Assembly (NCBI GenBank): GCA_017871115.1
Contig: JAFCIZ010000005.1
Coordinates: 4,581,501 to 4,645,500 of the forward strand
DNA from: Cunninghamella blakesleeana
Lineage: Eukaryota; Mucoromycota; Mucoromycetes; Mucorales; Cunninghamellaceae
DNA length: 64,000 nt
Direction: 5' to 3'
Shown here: one piece after another, positions 25,530 to 37,118 of the stretch
Layout: each line of letters starts with the position of its first letter
Position numbering within the stretch: the stretch's first letter is position 1
Notes under the pieces: model-generated
Database searches by the model: none
What the model was told of the DNA's origin: nothing
The model's input: only the letters and a program-made list of their open reading frames with translations
Translations under genes and position numbers: made by a program

Positions 25530-28500
25530 ATGACACAATCTAATACATATGCATTTGATACAGTTATAAGAATGGAGAATTCATTCATAGAAAATCAATA
25601 TGGTTTACGGCCTTTATCAATTGAACAATCAGCTATTGTTGATGCTACTAAACTATCCTCGGAAGTAGAGCTGGTAATAAAAATATATAATATCAACAAT
25701 TTATTTATTTCTTTATTATATATATATATTTACAGTAAAAAATGCATAATACAAAATATATTAACTATATATTATCATTTATATCTATTAATTAGGCAAA
25801 TGGTCAATGTATATGTTGTAATTGGTAAGAGCAGCTCAAGAATGTCACAATAAACATGATTGTTAAAGTAATTCAGTTATATACCTTTTTATTCTTTTTT
25901 CTTAAAAAAAAAAATTCTATATCTATATCTATATCTATATATCCTTCTATCTATTTATATATACTAAAGTGAATTACGTTATCCAGAGTCGGCTGTTCGA
26001 TTCCGTTGTCCAGTTTGTAGCACAGTAAATGATTTAAAACCGTCTTTGGAACATAAGAGTCAGTATACCCCGTTAACATTACGATATCTCAAAAAGCTAA
26101 TAAGTGAGTGTAAAAAGAAAGAAAAGGCAGATACTCTTGGAACCTGTAAAGAATCTTTCTATCAGCCTGTGGAAGAATTGATCAATAATACCTTTAGAAA
26201 TTGGAAATGTTTAAATGAAAGTTTTCCTAATGTAAGTCAATAAAAAATATCTATAGATGTAGAAATATATCAAGTTGATGGTCGGGGAATATTAAAAATC
26301 ATCATCGTATACATACTAATAATAAATAGGGTAATAAAACAACGACAGAAGAATCAGGAGTAGATTTAGACGATGTTCGAAAAATGTATAGATGCCTTCT
26401 ACATTTGGTAATACTTACATATTATGTACTATTAGATTATGCTTTATTATTCGTCCAATTATGTATTTTTTTTTTTTTTTTTTTGTTAAAAAAAGTAATC
26501 AACTCATTTTACCCTTTTTATTTTAATTTAATTGTATAGCCAGTAAATGTTATAAGAGCCATGATGAAGGCAACTGATAAATTATTAAAACGCCCTACAG
26601 TACCACTTCTTCGCATGAGCGACATTAAATTTTTATTAGTTATATTAGAGGTAAAAAATAAATATAAAAATTAAGAATAAAAAAAAGAGGGCTATGTGTA
26701 TTTAGACAAAGAATGAGTGGCTAAATTTGTTTTATTATTCTTATTTTTTTTTTTTAATCTATAGAACCCAATATTAGCACAACAAGATTTTCCTGCAGAA
26801 ACAAAATACCATCATAATATACTTCAACATGTGTTTGGACTCCTTAGTTGTCTTAACAATGAATGTCACCATGCATTAGTCAATTGGTTTTCAAAGTAAT
26901 GTAAACTATTACACAATTATATTATTAGAAAAAATAAAAATCATAATAATACTATAAATTATTAATTATATTATATAATATTATATATATGTGTTGTATT
27001 TTTTTTATAGATACCCAGAAAATATATTCATCAAACATATAGAATTAGTTCAAAAATTTATGGTTTACCGTATAAATCGTGCATTAAGAAGTAAACGAAA
27101 TTTACCTATGGCATATGAATCAGATTGGAAAATAATAAGTGCAGCTCGCGTTATGGCATTATACTGTAATGATTCATCATTAAAAACAGTAATTTTAAAA
27201 AAAATACTCATACATATTAGAAAAATATTTTTCTTATCCTTATTTTATTTACTGTATTTATGTATAGTTGCATCTAATCAACAAGTTAATAGAGCAGTTT
27301 TATCAAGTTTTTATATTACAATGATAGATTGTATTGATTTAATGGCAGATTTTGAATCGTGGCAATCTGGTTCTGGGTAATTTAATGATTTTACTGAAAA
27401 GATAAAAATAGCAATATATTTTTTTTTCTAATATGAATTGTAACTAATCATTTTCCTCGTTATATTCTTTGTATTATATTTTGTTTTTATATTATTTATA
27501 TTTTATTAGCAAGTTTGCCTTTTGTCAATATCCATTTTTAATTAGTATGGGTGCAAAAATGCAAATTATGGAATCTGATGCTAAACAACAAATGGAAATA
27601 AAAAGACGTGAGGCTTTTTTTAATATGTTATTTCATCAACGTGCATCTTTACCTTATCTCATGCTAAGTATTCGAAGACAGTATTTAATTGAAGATTCTT
27701 TGCGACAAGTAAAAATAAAAAATAATTAAAAAGAAGGGGCAGGGATTATTATTTTTTTTAAAAAAAAAATAGAAATAAATATTTAACAATTTACATATTA
27801 TATATTTATATTTATTTTATTTTTTATAGTTAGTACAGCATGAATTAGATTTAAAAAAATCATTACGTATAGAATTTGTTGGTGAAGAAGGAGTAGATGC
27901 AGGTGGATTAAGGAAAGAATGGTTTTTGTTACTAGTACGGTCATTATTTGATCCACAATACGGAATGTTTACTTATGACCAAGATAGTGGTCTTTGTTGG
28001 TTTAATCCTGGTAGTTTCGAAAATGAGGATCAATTCTTTTTGGTTGGACTTGTTCTTGGTTTAGCTATTTATAATTCGATTATTTTGGATATTCATTTAC
28101 CATTAGCCTGTTATAAGAAATTATTGGGTCAAAATGTTGAACTTTGTGATCTTGCTGTTTTCCAGCCTTCTTTAGCAAATGGATTAACTCAATTATTACA
28201 CTTTAATGGTAGTGATGGTGATGATGTTGAATCAACTTTTTGCCGTTCCTTTACAGTGGAATTAGATATCTATGGAGAAAGAAAATGCTATCCTTTAGTT
28301 GAAAATGGTGAACATATTATGGTAAATAATGAAAATCGTCAAGAATTTGTCGATCTCTATGTAGATTATATGCTTAATAAAAGTGTGGAACATCAATTTG
28401 GAGCTTTTAAACGTGGATTTTATCATATGTGTGGTGGTAATGCGCTATCGGTAATTACTTTCATTATATATATTTATAAATGGATAATAATGTTGATAAT

Positions 28501-29043
28501 ATATAAAAGGATGTAATATTCTATTCATTATAATATTAATTTATATTTTTAATGTTTTTATTTAGTTATTTCGACCTGAAGAAATTGAATTACTTGTAAG
28601 AGGAAGTGAGGAGCCATTAAATGTTGAATTATTACAAAGTAGAACTGAATATCATGGATTTGAAAGTAACGATCAAACAATTATGTAAGTATTTTATCTT
28701 TTTTTTTGTTATCAAATGTTATGATTCTTACTATTTAATTTTATTAAACGATATTTTTTTAATATTTATTTTTTAAAGTTATTTTTGGGATATCGTGAAA
28801 AATATGATTCCATCTATGCAAAGAAAGTTATTAATGTTTGTTACAGCATGTGATAGAATTCCTGTTACTGGATCCAATCAAATATTATTTCAAATTACTT
28901 GCGGTGGGGAGGATATTGGTAGATTACCATCAGCACATACATGTTTTAACCAACTTATATTATATCGTTATAAAACTCAAGAAAAATTACAAAAGTTATT
29001 AGAAATGGCAGTTTTAGAAAGTCAAGGGTTTTATGTTAAATAA
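25530..29043 (+). CDS. HUL4: HECT-domain E3 ubiquitin ligase, Hul4-like
   Basis: Twelve exons (25530-25673, 25796-25824, 25970-26231, 26330-26407, 26540-26650, 26765-26895, 27011-27165, 27268-27376, 27510-27708, 27830-28450, 28566-28684, 28779-29043) encode 740 residues. Near the N-terminus a cysteine cluster spans a 29-nt exon: CICCNCELRYPESAVRFRC followed by PVC, which looks like a small zinc finger of the LSD1 type. The last about 350 residues form a full HECT domain (KSLRIEFVGEEGVDAGGLRK, FLVGLVLGLAIYN) with catalytic C708 in LPSAHTCFNQLIL. The overall plan matches Hul4, a nuclear ligase linked in yeast to TRAMP-dependent RNA surveillance. The donor at 27166 was chosen because it yields MALYFASNQQ; reading through to 27188 breaks the frame. 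Confidence 0.93.
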
Positions 29044-29201
29044 TCATAAAAAAATGAACTTACAAAAAGAAATTTAACAAGCGATTTTTTTTACTAAAAA
29101 AATAAATTTCAGTTTTTTCCCGTTTTTTTTCTCTCTTTTTTTCTTCTATTTTTTTTTTATCATTATTATTTCTGTGGTTATAAATAATAATAATAATTAC
29201 A

Positions 29202-32200
29202 ATGGCAAATATTACATATGGATTATCACATATTGTTATACCCTCTCCAACAGAAGAAAGTTTTAATAAAACAATAGACTTTTATAATCATTTGGGTTAT
29301 GAAAAAGTAATTGGGAATGAAGAAAGTGAAAATTTGAATGATATTCGTCAAGCTTGGCTCCAACTTTGTTGTCATAAAGAGGAAAAAGCTAGTTCTATGA
29401 TTATTAAAGTGGTGTTGAATGAAAATACCAAATTGCCTTATGATGAAAAGAAAAAAGATCTGACTGATAGTATGGAAGATACCTTTGCTGTATTAAAAGT
29501 AAATAGTCTTGATCAAGTAAAGCATGTATTAAAAGAAAATAACTATACCTATCAAGAAACAGAGGCCTCTATTATTACTCAAGATCCTAATAATAACGTG
29601 TTAGTGTTAACTACAACTACAAACTCTTTCTTTGAACATAAACAAAACATAGAAGATAAAGAAAGTAATAATAGTACGACACCAGCAGTAACTCAGCAAA
29701 GAAAGAAACTCGCGGTTTTAACTTCTGGAGGGGATGCCAGTGGAATGAATGCTTGTGTACGTGCTGTAGTAAGATATGGTATTTCTAAGGGTTGTGATGT
29801 ATATGCAGTTTATGAAGGCTATCAAGGTAAGTTGCCAATATTATTATTGCTATTATCATTACATCAAACATATATATATATTATGGATACACCCCCAAAA
29901 AAATATTTTGTTATCTATAGCATTATCGGAGATCTGATCTTAGATTTTTTATAAAATAGGTTTAGTGGATGGTGGTGAATATATCAAGAAAATGGATTGG
30001 AGAAGCGTAACAAGATATTTAACTATTGTAAGTTTTATGCTATTTTTATTTTTATTTTTTATACACAGAGTATTATTTATTTTATTTTATTTTATTTATT
30101 ATTAATGGATGACTGATCTTTTGGTATTCTATTTTTTTTTTAAAAAAAAAAATTAGGGTGGGACTCTTATTGGAACTGCTAGATGTATGCCATTTAAAAC
30201 ACGTGAAGGTCGTTTACAAGCAGCATATAATCTTGTCAAAAATGGAATTGATTCAATTATAGTATGTGGAGGGGATGGCTCGTTAACAGGAGCAGATGTA
30301 TTTAGATCAGAATACGGCGGATTAATTGAAGAATTAAGAGCAACAAATCGTATTACAGAAGAAGAAGCTATTCGATTTAAACATTTAACCATTGTTGGAT
30401 TAGTTGGATCTATTGATAACGATATGTCAAGTACAGATATCACTATCGGTGCTGTGACATCATTACATCGTATTTGTGAAGCCATTGATTCGGTGAATAC
30501 AACCGCCTTATCTCATTCTCGTGCCTTTGTGATTGAAGTGATGGGTCGTCATTGTGGTTGGCTTGCTTTAATGGCTGGAATTGCTACTGGTGCTGATTTT
30601 ATTTTTATTCCTGAATGTCCCCCCAAAGAAGATGATTGGGAAACAGCTATGTGTACTATTACAAAACGTCATCGTGATCTTGGAAAAAGAAAAACTATCA
30701 TTATTGTTGCTGAAGGTGCCCTTGATCGCCAATTGAATCCTATCAAAGTAGATCATATCAAAGATGTATTAACGGAAAGACTTGGATTAGATACACGTGT
30801 CACTATTCTTGGCCATACTCAACGTGGTGGAACGCCTTGTGCTTTTGATCGTATCTTAGCTACTGTTCAATCTGTGGATGCTGTAGATGCAGTTTTAGCT
30901 TCTACTCCTGAAACACCTAGTCCTATGATTGGTATGAATAATAATAAAGTTACTACAAAACCATTGATGGATGCTGTAAAGTTAACCCACGAAGTAGCTA
31001 CTGCCATTGGCAATCGTGATTTTGATCGCGCTATGGCATTACGTGATCCCCAATTTATCGATGAATTTAGTGCATTTAACCGCACTACTATTTTGGATGA
31101 TCAAAGTCTTCTTTTGCCTGAACATGAAAGATTAAATATTGCCATTTTAAATATTGGTGCACCTGCCGCTGGAATGGATGCTGCTGCAAGAGCTATTGTT
31201 CGTTATGGTATTAATCGCGGCCATACTATTTATGGCGTTGCCAATGGGTTTTCAGGTCTTGTAAGGGGTTGTTTCGAACATTTGGGTTGGATGGATGTGG
31301 ATGGATGGACTGCTTCAGGTGGATCTCATTTAGGTACCAATCGTGCTGTTCCTGGTAAAGATGTGGATATGGGTAAAGTGGCATTTTACTTACAAAAATA
31401 TAAAATCCAGTCTTTGGTGCTTGTTGGTGGGTTTGAAGCATTTACTTCTTTAGTACAATTATCAAAAGCTAGAACTGAATATCCTTCCTTATGTATTCCT
31501 GTTTCATTAATTCCTGCTACTATTTCCAATAATGTCCCAGGTACTGATTTTTCTCTTGGTTGTGATACATCTTTAAATGCGATTGTTGATTCTTGCGATG
31601 CTATTGTACAGTCCGCCCAATCGTCACGACGTCGTGTCTTTGTGGTAGAAGTGCAAGGGGGTAGATCAGGCTATTTAGCCGTTGAAGGTGGTTTAGCTGT
31701 CGGAGCATGTGCTATTTATATCCCTGAAGAAGGTATCAATCTACCTCGATTACAAAGTGATGTGGAATTTTTAAAACATTTATATGATACAGATAATCCA
31801 GAAAAATCAGAAGGAAGAGTTATTTTACGTACAGAAGCTGTCAGTAATACTTATACAACCGAAGTCATTTCCAATATTTTGGAAGATGAAGGAGGTGCTC
31901 GATTTGATTCACGTACAGCCGTCTTAGGCCATATTCAACAAGGTGGTACACCTTCTCCTTTAGATCGCATTCGTGCTACACGTTTGGCAGTACATAGTGT
32001 TGAGTTTGCTGAACAACATACACGTGAAGCTTTGATCGATGCTCATTTCAATCAACAATCATCATCTTCTCCTATTGCATTATCCACCTCAAGTGATTCA
32101 TTAGCTGTTATCGGTTTAAGTGGAACAGATGTTCACGCTCAATCTGTTTTAGACTTGTTACCTACTACTGATATGAAAAACCGTAAACCTCTTCATGCTT

Positions 32201-32265
32201 GGTGGCAACGTGATAGATCTTTAGTTGATACATTATCTGGACGTAACGATTATTCAAATATTTAA
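29202..32265 (+). CDS. PFK1: ATP-dependent 6-phosphofructokinase, eukaryotic two-domain type
   Basis: Exons 29202-29826, 29960-30027 and 30157-32265 encode 933 residues. The N-terminal about 150 residues resemble the glyoxalase-like extension found in fungal PFK subunits. The catalytic half starts at about residue 168 ([20 protein letters not shown]) and holds [11 protein letters not shown] and [14 protein letters not shown], which bind ATP and fructose 6-phosphate. The second half ([20 protein letters not shown]) is the duplicated, diverged copy expected to bind the allosteric fructose 2,6-bisphosphate. It catalyses the committed step of glycolysis in the cytosol. A C/T-rich leader lies before the ATG. 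Confidence 0.97.
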
Positions 32266-32934
32266 TCATATTTATTATACGTCATTACCGTTATAAAAAT
32301 AATAAAAACCGAAAAAAAAAAACTGTAATTATAGAAACTAAATATGTAGATTTTTTTTTTAAACTAATAAAAACAATGTATTACTAAGAATGAAAATAGA
32401 AAAACAGCAACAGTGATTAATAGTAATCAAATTAATTAAAATATCATTATTCTTAATTTGGAGAAGATATATATAAAGGTTGAAAATTAAAATGAAAGTA
32501 AGTTGAAATAAAAAATACGTAAATAAATAATACGATTTAGAGTAGATCACATGATAGAAAAAATATATAATTGAAATGAATATATTAGAAAAAGTATTGT
32601 ATATTATCATAGAAAAAAAAATAGTTTTTATTATTACCATTAGTATTAAATTGGAAAAGGTGCTGATACAAAAAATGAAAGTGAAATGAAATAGAAAGAG
32701 TGAATTTAAACCTAAAAAAATGAATAAAAGTAAACAACACTTCTATCATTTTGTTTACGGAAGGAGAATATAAATGGCAGATATAATTAGTTAATTTTTT
32801 ATTGTTGTCATTATTTTTATTATTATTAAATTGGAGAAGGTATCGATAAAAAAAAAAGTGAAAGTGAAAGTGAATTAAAATGGATAAATTAAATTTGTTT
32901 TCAAAGCATAAAATCTAAAAACAAAAGCTTGTGG
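32266..32934. other. Convergent intergenic region with diverged local duplication
   Basis: Between the 3' ends of PFK and the Dip1-like gene. Segments around 32641-32757 resemble 32821-32966, which includes the final codons of the Dip1-like gene, so part of that 3' end appears duplicated (see findings). No further gene seen. Confidence 0.55.
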
Positions 32935-34969
32935 TCAAGAGCAAACAACACCTCTATCATTTTCATTAATAGGTTTAACAGAGGTTGAGGTTGGACTAGT
33001 AGTAGTATTAAGGGGTGATGATGACATATATGCAGGAGATTCAGATGAAGGTGAAGATGAGGACAAGGATGATGTGGATGTAGAAGTGGGCGATAAAGAA
33101 GTAGGGGTGGTAGTGGTAGGTGTGGGTGTTGAAGATTGCTTTATAATGGCAGCATGCTCAAAGCCTTGATTACTATGAATAACAGCATCACGAACATGAA
33201 CTCCCAAAACAGGTGCAACAGGTTCTTGACAAATTTGTTCGTACCAATCTTCTAATATTCTTTGGGCTAATCTTTTTGAACTTGGTTCTACTTGTTTATC
33301 CATATATGGTGTAATTAGGGAACATATCACTTGATGTATTTCATTTTTTTTATAAGGTTGTCTACGTAATTGTGTATTGATAAGTAATGGTTTTAGTATA
33401 CGTAGATAGGCATCACGAAGCTAAACAATGATAATATAATAAATGAAAATGAATAATATAAATGAATGACATTATAGCTATATATAAATTTGAGTGTGTG
33501 TGGATGTGTGGTTTTTTTTTATTTTTTTAAAAAAATAAACTTACAGTTTCTGACTCCTTATCATCACCTAGGTCACAAACTTCCCTTAATATGATATCAA
33601 CTAATACATATAAATCATTTGTATAAAAATACTCATATAGTTTTGGTTCCGTAAAAATACTATACAAAAGTTTAAGAATTAAAAGTTGGTTACAAGTATC
33701 ATCTATTAAATGGTAATAAAAAAAATAACAAAATTTGTCATTATTAGTAAAATTTTATTACAAACTCTGTTCTAATTATATAGTTTTTATTGTTATTATT
33801 ATTATTATATTTACTTGATCTATTAAGCATGAAAATTAAATTTTCACCAAAAGTAGCAGTTGATTCTATTCCTTTTACTAAAGCCTCCACTAACCAATTG
33901 ATTTGATTTTTTGCCATCATAAATTGTTCATTAAACACCAGTAATAATTGAATAATATCATAATTAAAAGATTCATCACTATCATTTCTTGTAGACTCCA
34001 CCAGATCAAGTAAAAAATTGATTTTATCTAAACTTATAAGGGCTAAAAATAAATAATAAATGGATAAATGTAATAATTATAATAAAGTTATTTAAATCTC
34101 CTTTGAATTTAAAAATAGTTTGGATTTATTTGCTATATTTATATTTATATTTATATTTATTTGATTTACCAATATCATTTTTACGGAATTTAGCAACCTT
34201 TCCCATTTCAAAAGCAAGAGATAAAGCAACACTCATTAATAATCGATTATCCATCAAAGAAGTGAGTTCATCCATGATTTTACAGAGTAGCCTATTCCTT
34301 TTTTGTAAAGTAGCTTCAGAAACTATGTATTGCATCCAACGAGCGTCTTCCTTTCCAGCATATAGTAATAAAGAGTAAGTAATATATCGTGGAGAGTCTT
34401 CCATAGATGGTAAAGCAAAGTTTTTTAAAATATCGCTTAAAATAGTTGTACTGTGTTCTAAATAAAAGGTGGAATCTATTAACTTGTATGCAACCAGAGC
34501 CATATGTTTGTGATCTGTAATAAAGTCCTCTACATATAGAGAATAAAATAATAGTAATATAATAAAAATATATCAGTTATTACTTGTATAATATATTTGA
34601 CTTCTTTACTTATATTATTTATTCTTTTTTACATGTATGTTTTAAATTTAATTCCTTATTTACTTTGAAATCGAACTAACAACTGTATATATTGTGAAGT
34701 GATATGGTGAACTCTATCTTCGGTATCATAAGGTTGTTTGATAACATCACTTAATTCTATTTTAAAAAACATTATATTATATAATATTAATATAAGTGTT
34801 AGTGTTAGTATTAGTATTTATATTAGTGCTAATATTAGTACTATTAGTATATATATTTATATATATTTGTACGTAGATCATAAAACTATTTTTTAAATAA
34901 TTAATAATATTTACCAGCATAAAAACTATCAATGTCATCAAAAAAATAGTCGATTGCATTATAATCCAT
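32935..34969 (-). CDS. Dip1/Ldb17/SPIN90 family activator of Arp2/3 complex
   Basis: Minus-strand exons 34969-34915, 34756-34664, 34529-34170, 34042-33815, 33702-33545 and 33420-32935 encode 459 residues. The first about 370 form an all-helical leucine-rich armadillo-like domain (MALVAYKLIDSTFYLEHSTT, NFLLDLVESTRNDS, DTCNQLLILKLLYSIFTEPK, LRDAYLRILKPLLINTQLRR), matching the SPIN90/Ldb17 family. Dip1 switches on Arp2/3 without a mother filament and so seeds the first linear filaments of endocytic actin patches. The remaining about 90 residues are Thr/Ser/Pro-rich and disordered, ending NENDRGVVCS; a C-terminal proline-rich tail is common in Ldb17, which binds SH3 proteins. It shares a 344-bp divergent promoter region with the Sur2-like gene. 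Confidence 0.88.
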
Positions 34970-35313
34970 AAGTAATAAAATGACAATAAGTACTGTGGGT
35001 ATATATGATAATAAGAGTGTAGTGGTGTGATAACAATCTATATATATATATTAAGAAGAAGAAAAAGGCTAGAAAAGAAAAAAGAAGGAAAAAATAAGTT
35101 AAAAATTTCATTTTTCTCATTTTATAATTTTTATTGGATAGTTTCATGCTCCGCATTTTTTTTTTTATAATCACCCAATTAATTTTTTTTCTTCTCTCTT
35201 TCTTTTTTTTTACTCTCTCACCTTTTTTTTTAAAAAAAATAAAATAAGATATACACATATATAATATAATATATTATAATATATAAAAATACATATATTA
35301 GATAAATCACATC
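34970..35313. other. Short divergent promoter (Dip1-like / Sur2-like)
   Basis: 344 bp of AT-rich DNA with C/T tracts (about 35186-35230) and a T8-A8 block; it must serve both genes. Confidence 0.5.
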
Positions 35314-36653
35314 ATGAATAATACACATTCACCCTATTTAATACAACAGCTAAAAAATAGTATACCAAATGAAGTACCTGATATATGGTCATATGAAATT
35401 ATGGCACTTTGGGTTCCAATAGTTGTTTATTGGGTTCAGTGTACTATCTTTGAAGTTCTTATGTATCTTAAAATACCTTTTTTTGAAAAGTATCGTATTC
35501 ATACTTCTGAAGAACTACTTAATAAAAATCGTGTCACCTTTGGAAAAGTGCTTGCTATGGTTGCCTTTCAACACTTTATTCAAATAATATTTGGTTATAT
35601 GCTTGTTAAAGTAGAAGACCCTTTGGTTAGTGACATGAAGGCTACTCTAGCTATTCAAAATACAAGCCAATTTGTTTTATCATATTTGGATAATGAACAG
35701 CTTGCTTATTATATATCATGGACTATTCATAATATATTAATACCTACTATTCAATTTGTTGCTGCTATGTAATAAAAAAGAAAAAAGAGAAAAAAGAAAA
35801 GAATATATATAAAATGTCATCAATAAAAGAAAAAAAAAAAAATGATATGATTTTTTATACTCATTTTTTTTTTATCATTATTCTTATTGTGATTATGATT
35901 ATTCAATTTTTTATTGTTATATAGGTTTATTATCGACACTCATCAATATATGTTACACCGTTTAGGACATACTTCAAAATTCTTGTATAAACATTTTCAT
36001 TCCCATCATCACAGATTATATGTTCCTTATGCATTTGGTGCCTTGTACAACCACCCTGTAGAAGGATTTTTTTTAGATACACTTGGTGCTGGTTTAGCTT
36101 ATGAATTGACAAGAATGACACCCTTCCTTGGAATGATTTTGTTCACTTTTTCAAACTTGAAAACAAGTAAGTAATAAAATGATTATAAAAAAAATAATGA
36201 TTAATAATATTTAGTAGTAAAGTTGTGTCATTTTACTTTTTTTTATTTTATTTTTTTATGTTTAATCTAATCCCCTTTTTTATTTTCCTTTAAAAAAAAT
36301 AGTTAATGATCATTGTGGTTATGAGTTTCCATGGGACCCACTTAATATATGTTTTGGAAATAATGGTATTTAGTAAGTCTTGTACCTGACCATTTTTTAA
36401 ATTTATATCTATATATATGTATCCATATATGTTAAAAGATAAATATAATTTAAATATATTTATTTATTTATTTATTTATTTTATTTTAATTACTATTATT
36501 GTTTTTTTATCTAGTCATGACATTCATCATCAACCTTGGGGTATTAAGAAAAACTTTGGGCAGCCTTTCTTTACATATTGGGATAGATATTTAGGAACAG
36601 AATTTGATCAAAAAGATTTAGAAAAATATCGAGCCAAAGCCAAAAAAAATTAA
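35314..36653 (+). CDS. SUR2: Sphinganine C4-hydroxylase, Sur2-like (fatty acid hydroxylase superfamily)
   Basis: Exons 35314-35768, 35925-36166, 36303-36372 and 36515-36653 encode 301 residues. Several membrane segments precede the di-iron histidine boxes: DTHQYMLHRLGH, KHFHSHHHRL and YHDIHHQPWG, the last reached through the short exon NDHCGYEFPWDPLN. The set and spacing match Sur2, the ER enzyme that converts dihydrosphingosine to phytosphingosine. The last residues (YRAKAKKN) give a KAKKN tail compatible with dilysine-type ER retrieval. Plant-type sterol desaturases are the next closest option, but the PYAFGALYNHPVEGFFLDT segment favours Sur2. Confidence 0.93.
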
Positions 36654-37118
36654 TATTTTCAACTTTATCATTTAATTATTTTATATATTTATATATTATT
36701 ACATTTTTAATACTATTGTTTTATATTTGTTTCATTATTTTTAATACTTTATATTATTTTATTCCATTTCATTCCATTTTATTTTATTTTAATCCTCCCT
36801 TCTCTATAATATATTACACTTTAATATTCACAAAATAATAAAAAAAAGATTTTGATTTGATCAAAAAATTATGATCGGGATTTAAAATCAGGGGAAGAAA
36901 TATAAGTTTTTTTTCTCAGTTTTTTTTTTCTTCCTCTTTTCATACCTATTTTTTATATACATAGAATTAAATTTGTTTTTTTACTATCTTTCTCTTTCTT
37001 TTTTTTTTTTCTTTACCAATTGTTATTATTATTATTATCGTTATTATTTATTACTAATTTTTTATTCATTATATAATTATTCATCCCAGTTACATAATAT
37101 ATACATATATATCTATCA
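36654..37118. other. Intergenic region, promoter of the Cdc4-like gene
   Basis: 465 bp of T-rich DNA including a C/T-rich leader at about 36905-37020. No gene seen. Confidence 0.5.

Noticed and set aside
25983..25998. GTTCGATTC resembling a tRNA T-loop
   Set aside because: It lies in a coding exon of the HECT gene (AVRFRC) and no tRNA arms surround it.
27166..27188. Donor at 27189 for the HECT exon
   Set aside because: Joining it to the acceptor at 27267 breaks the frame, whereas the donor at 27166 gives the conserved MALYFASNQQ.
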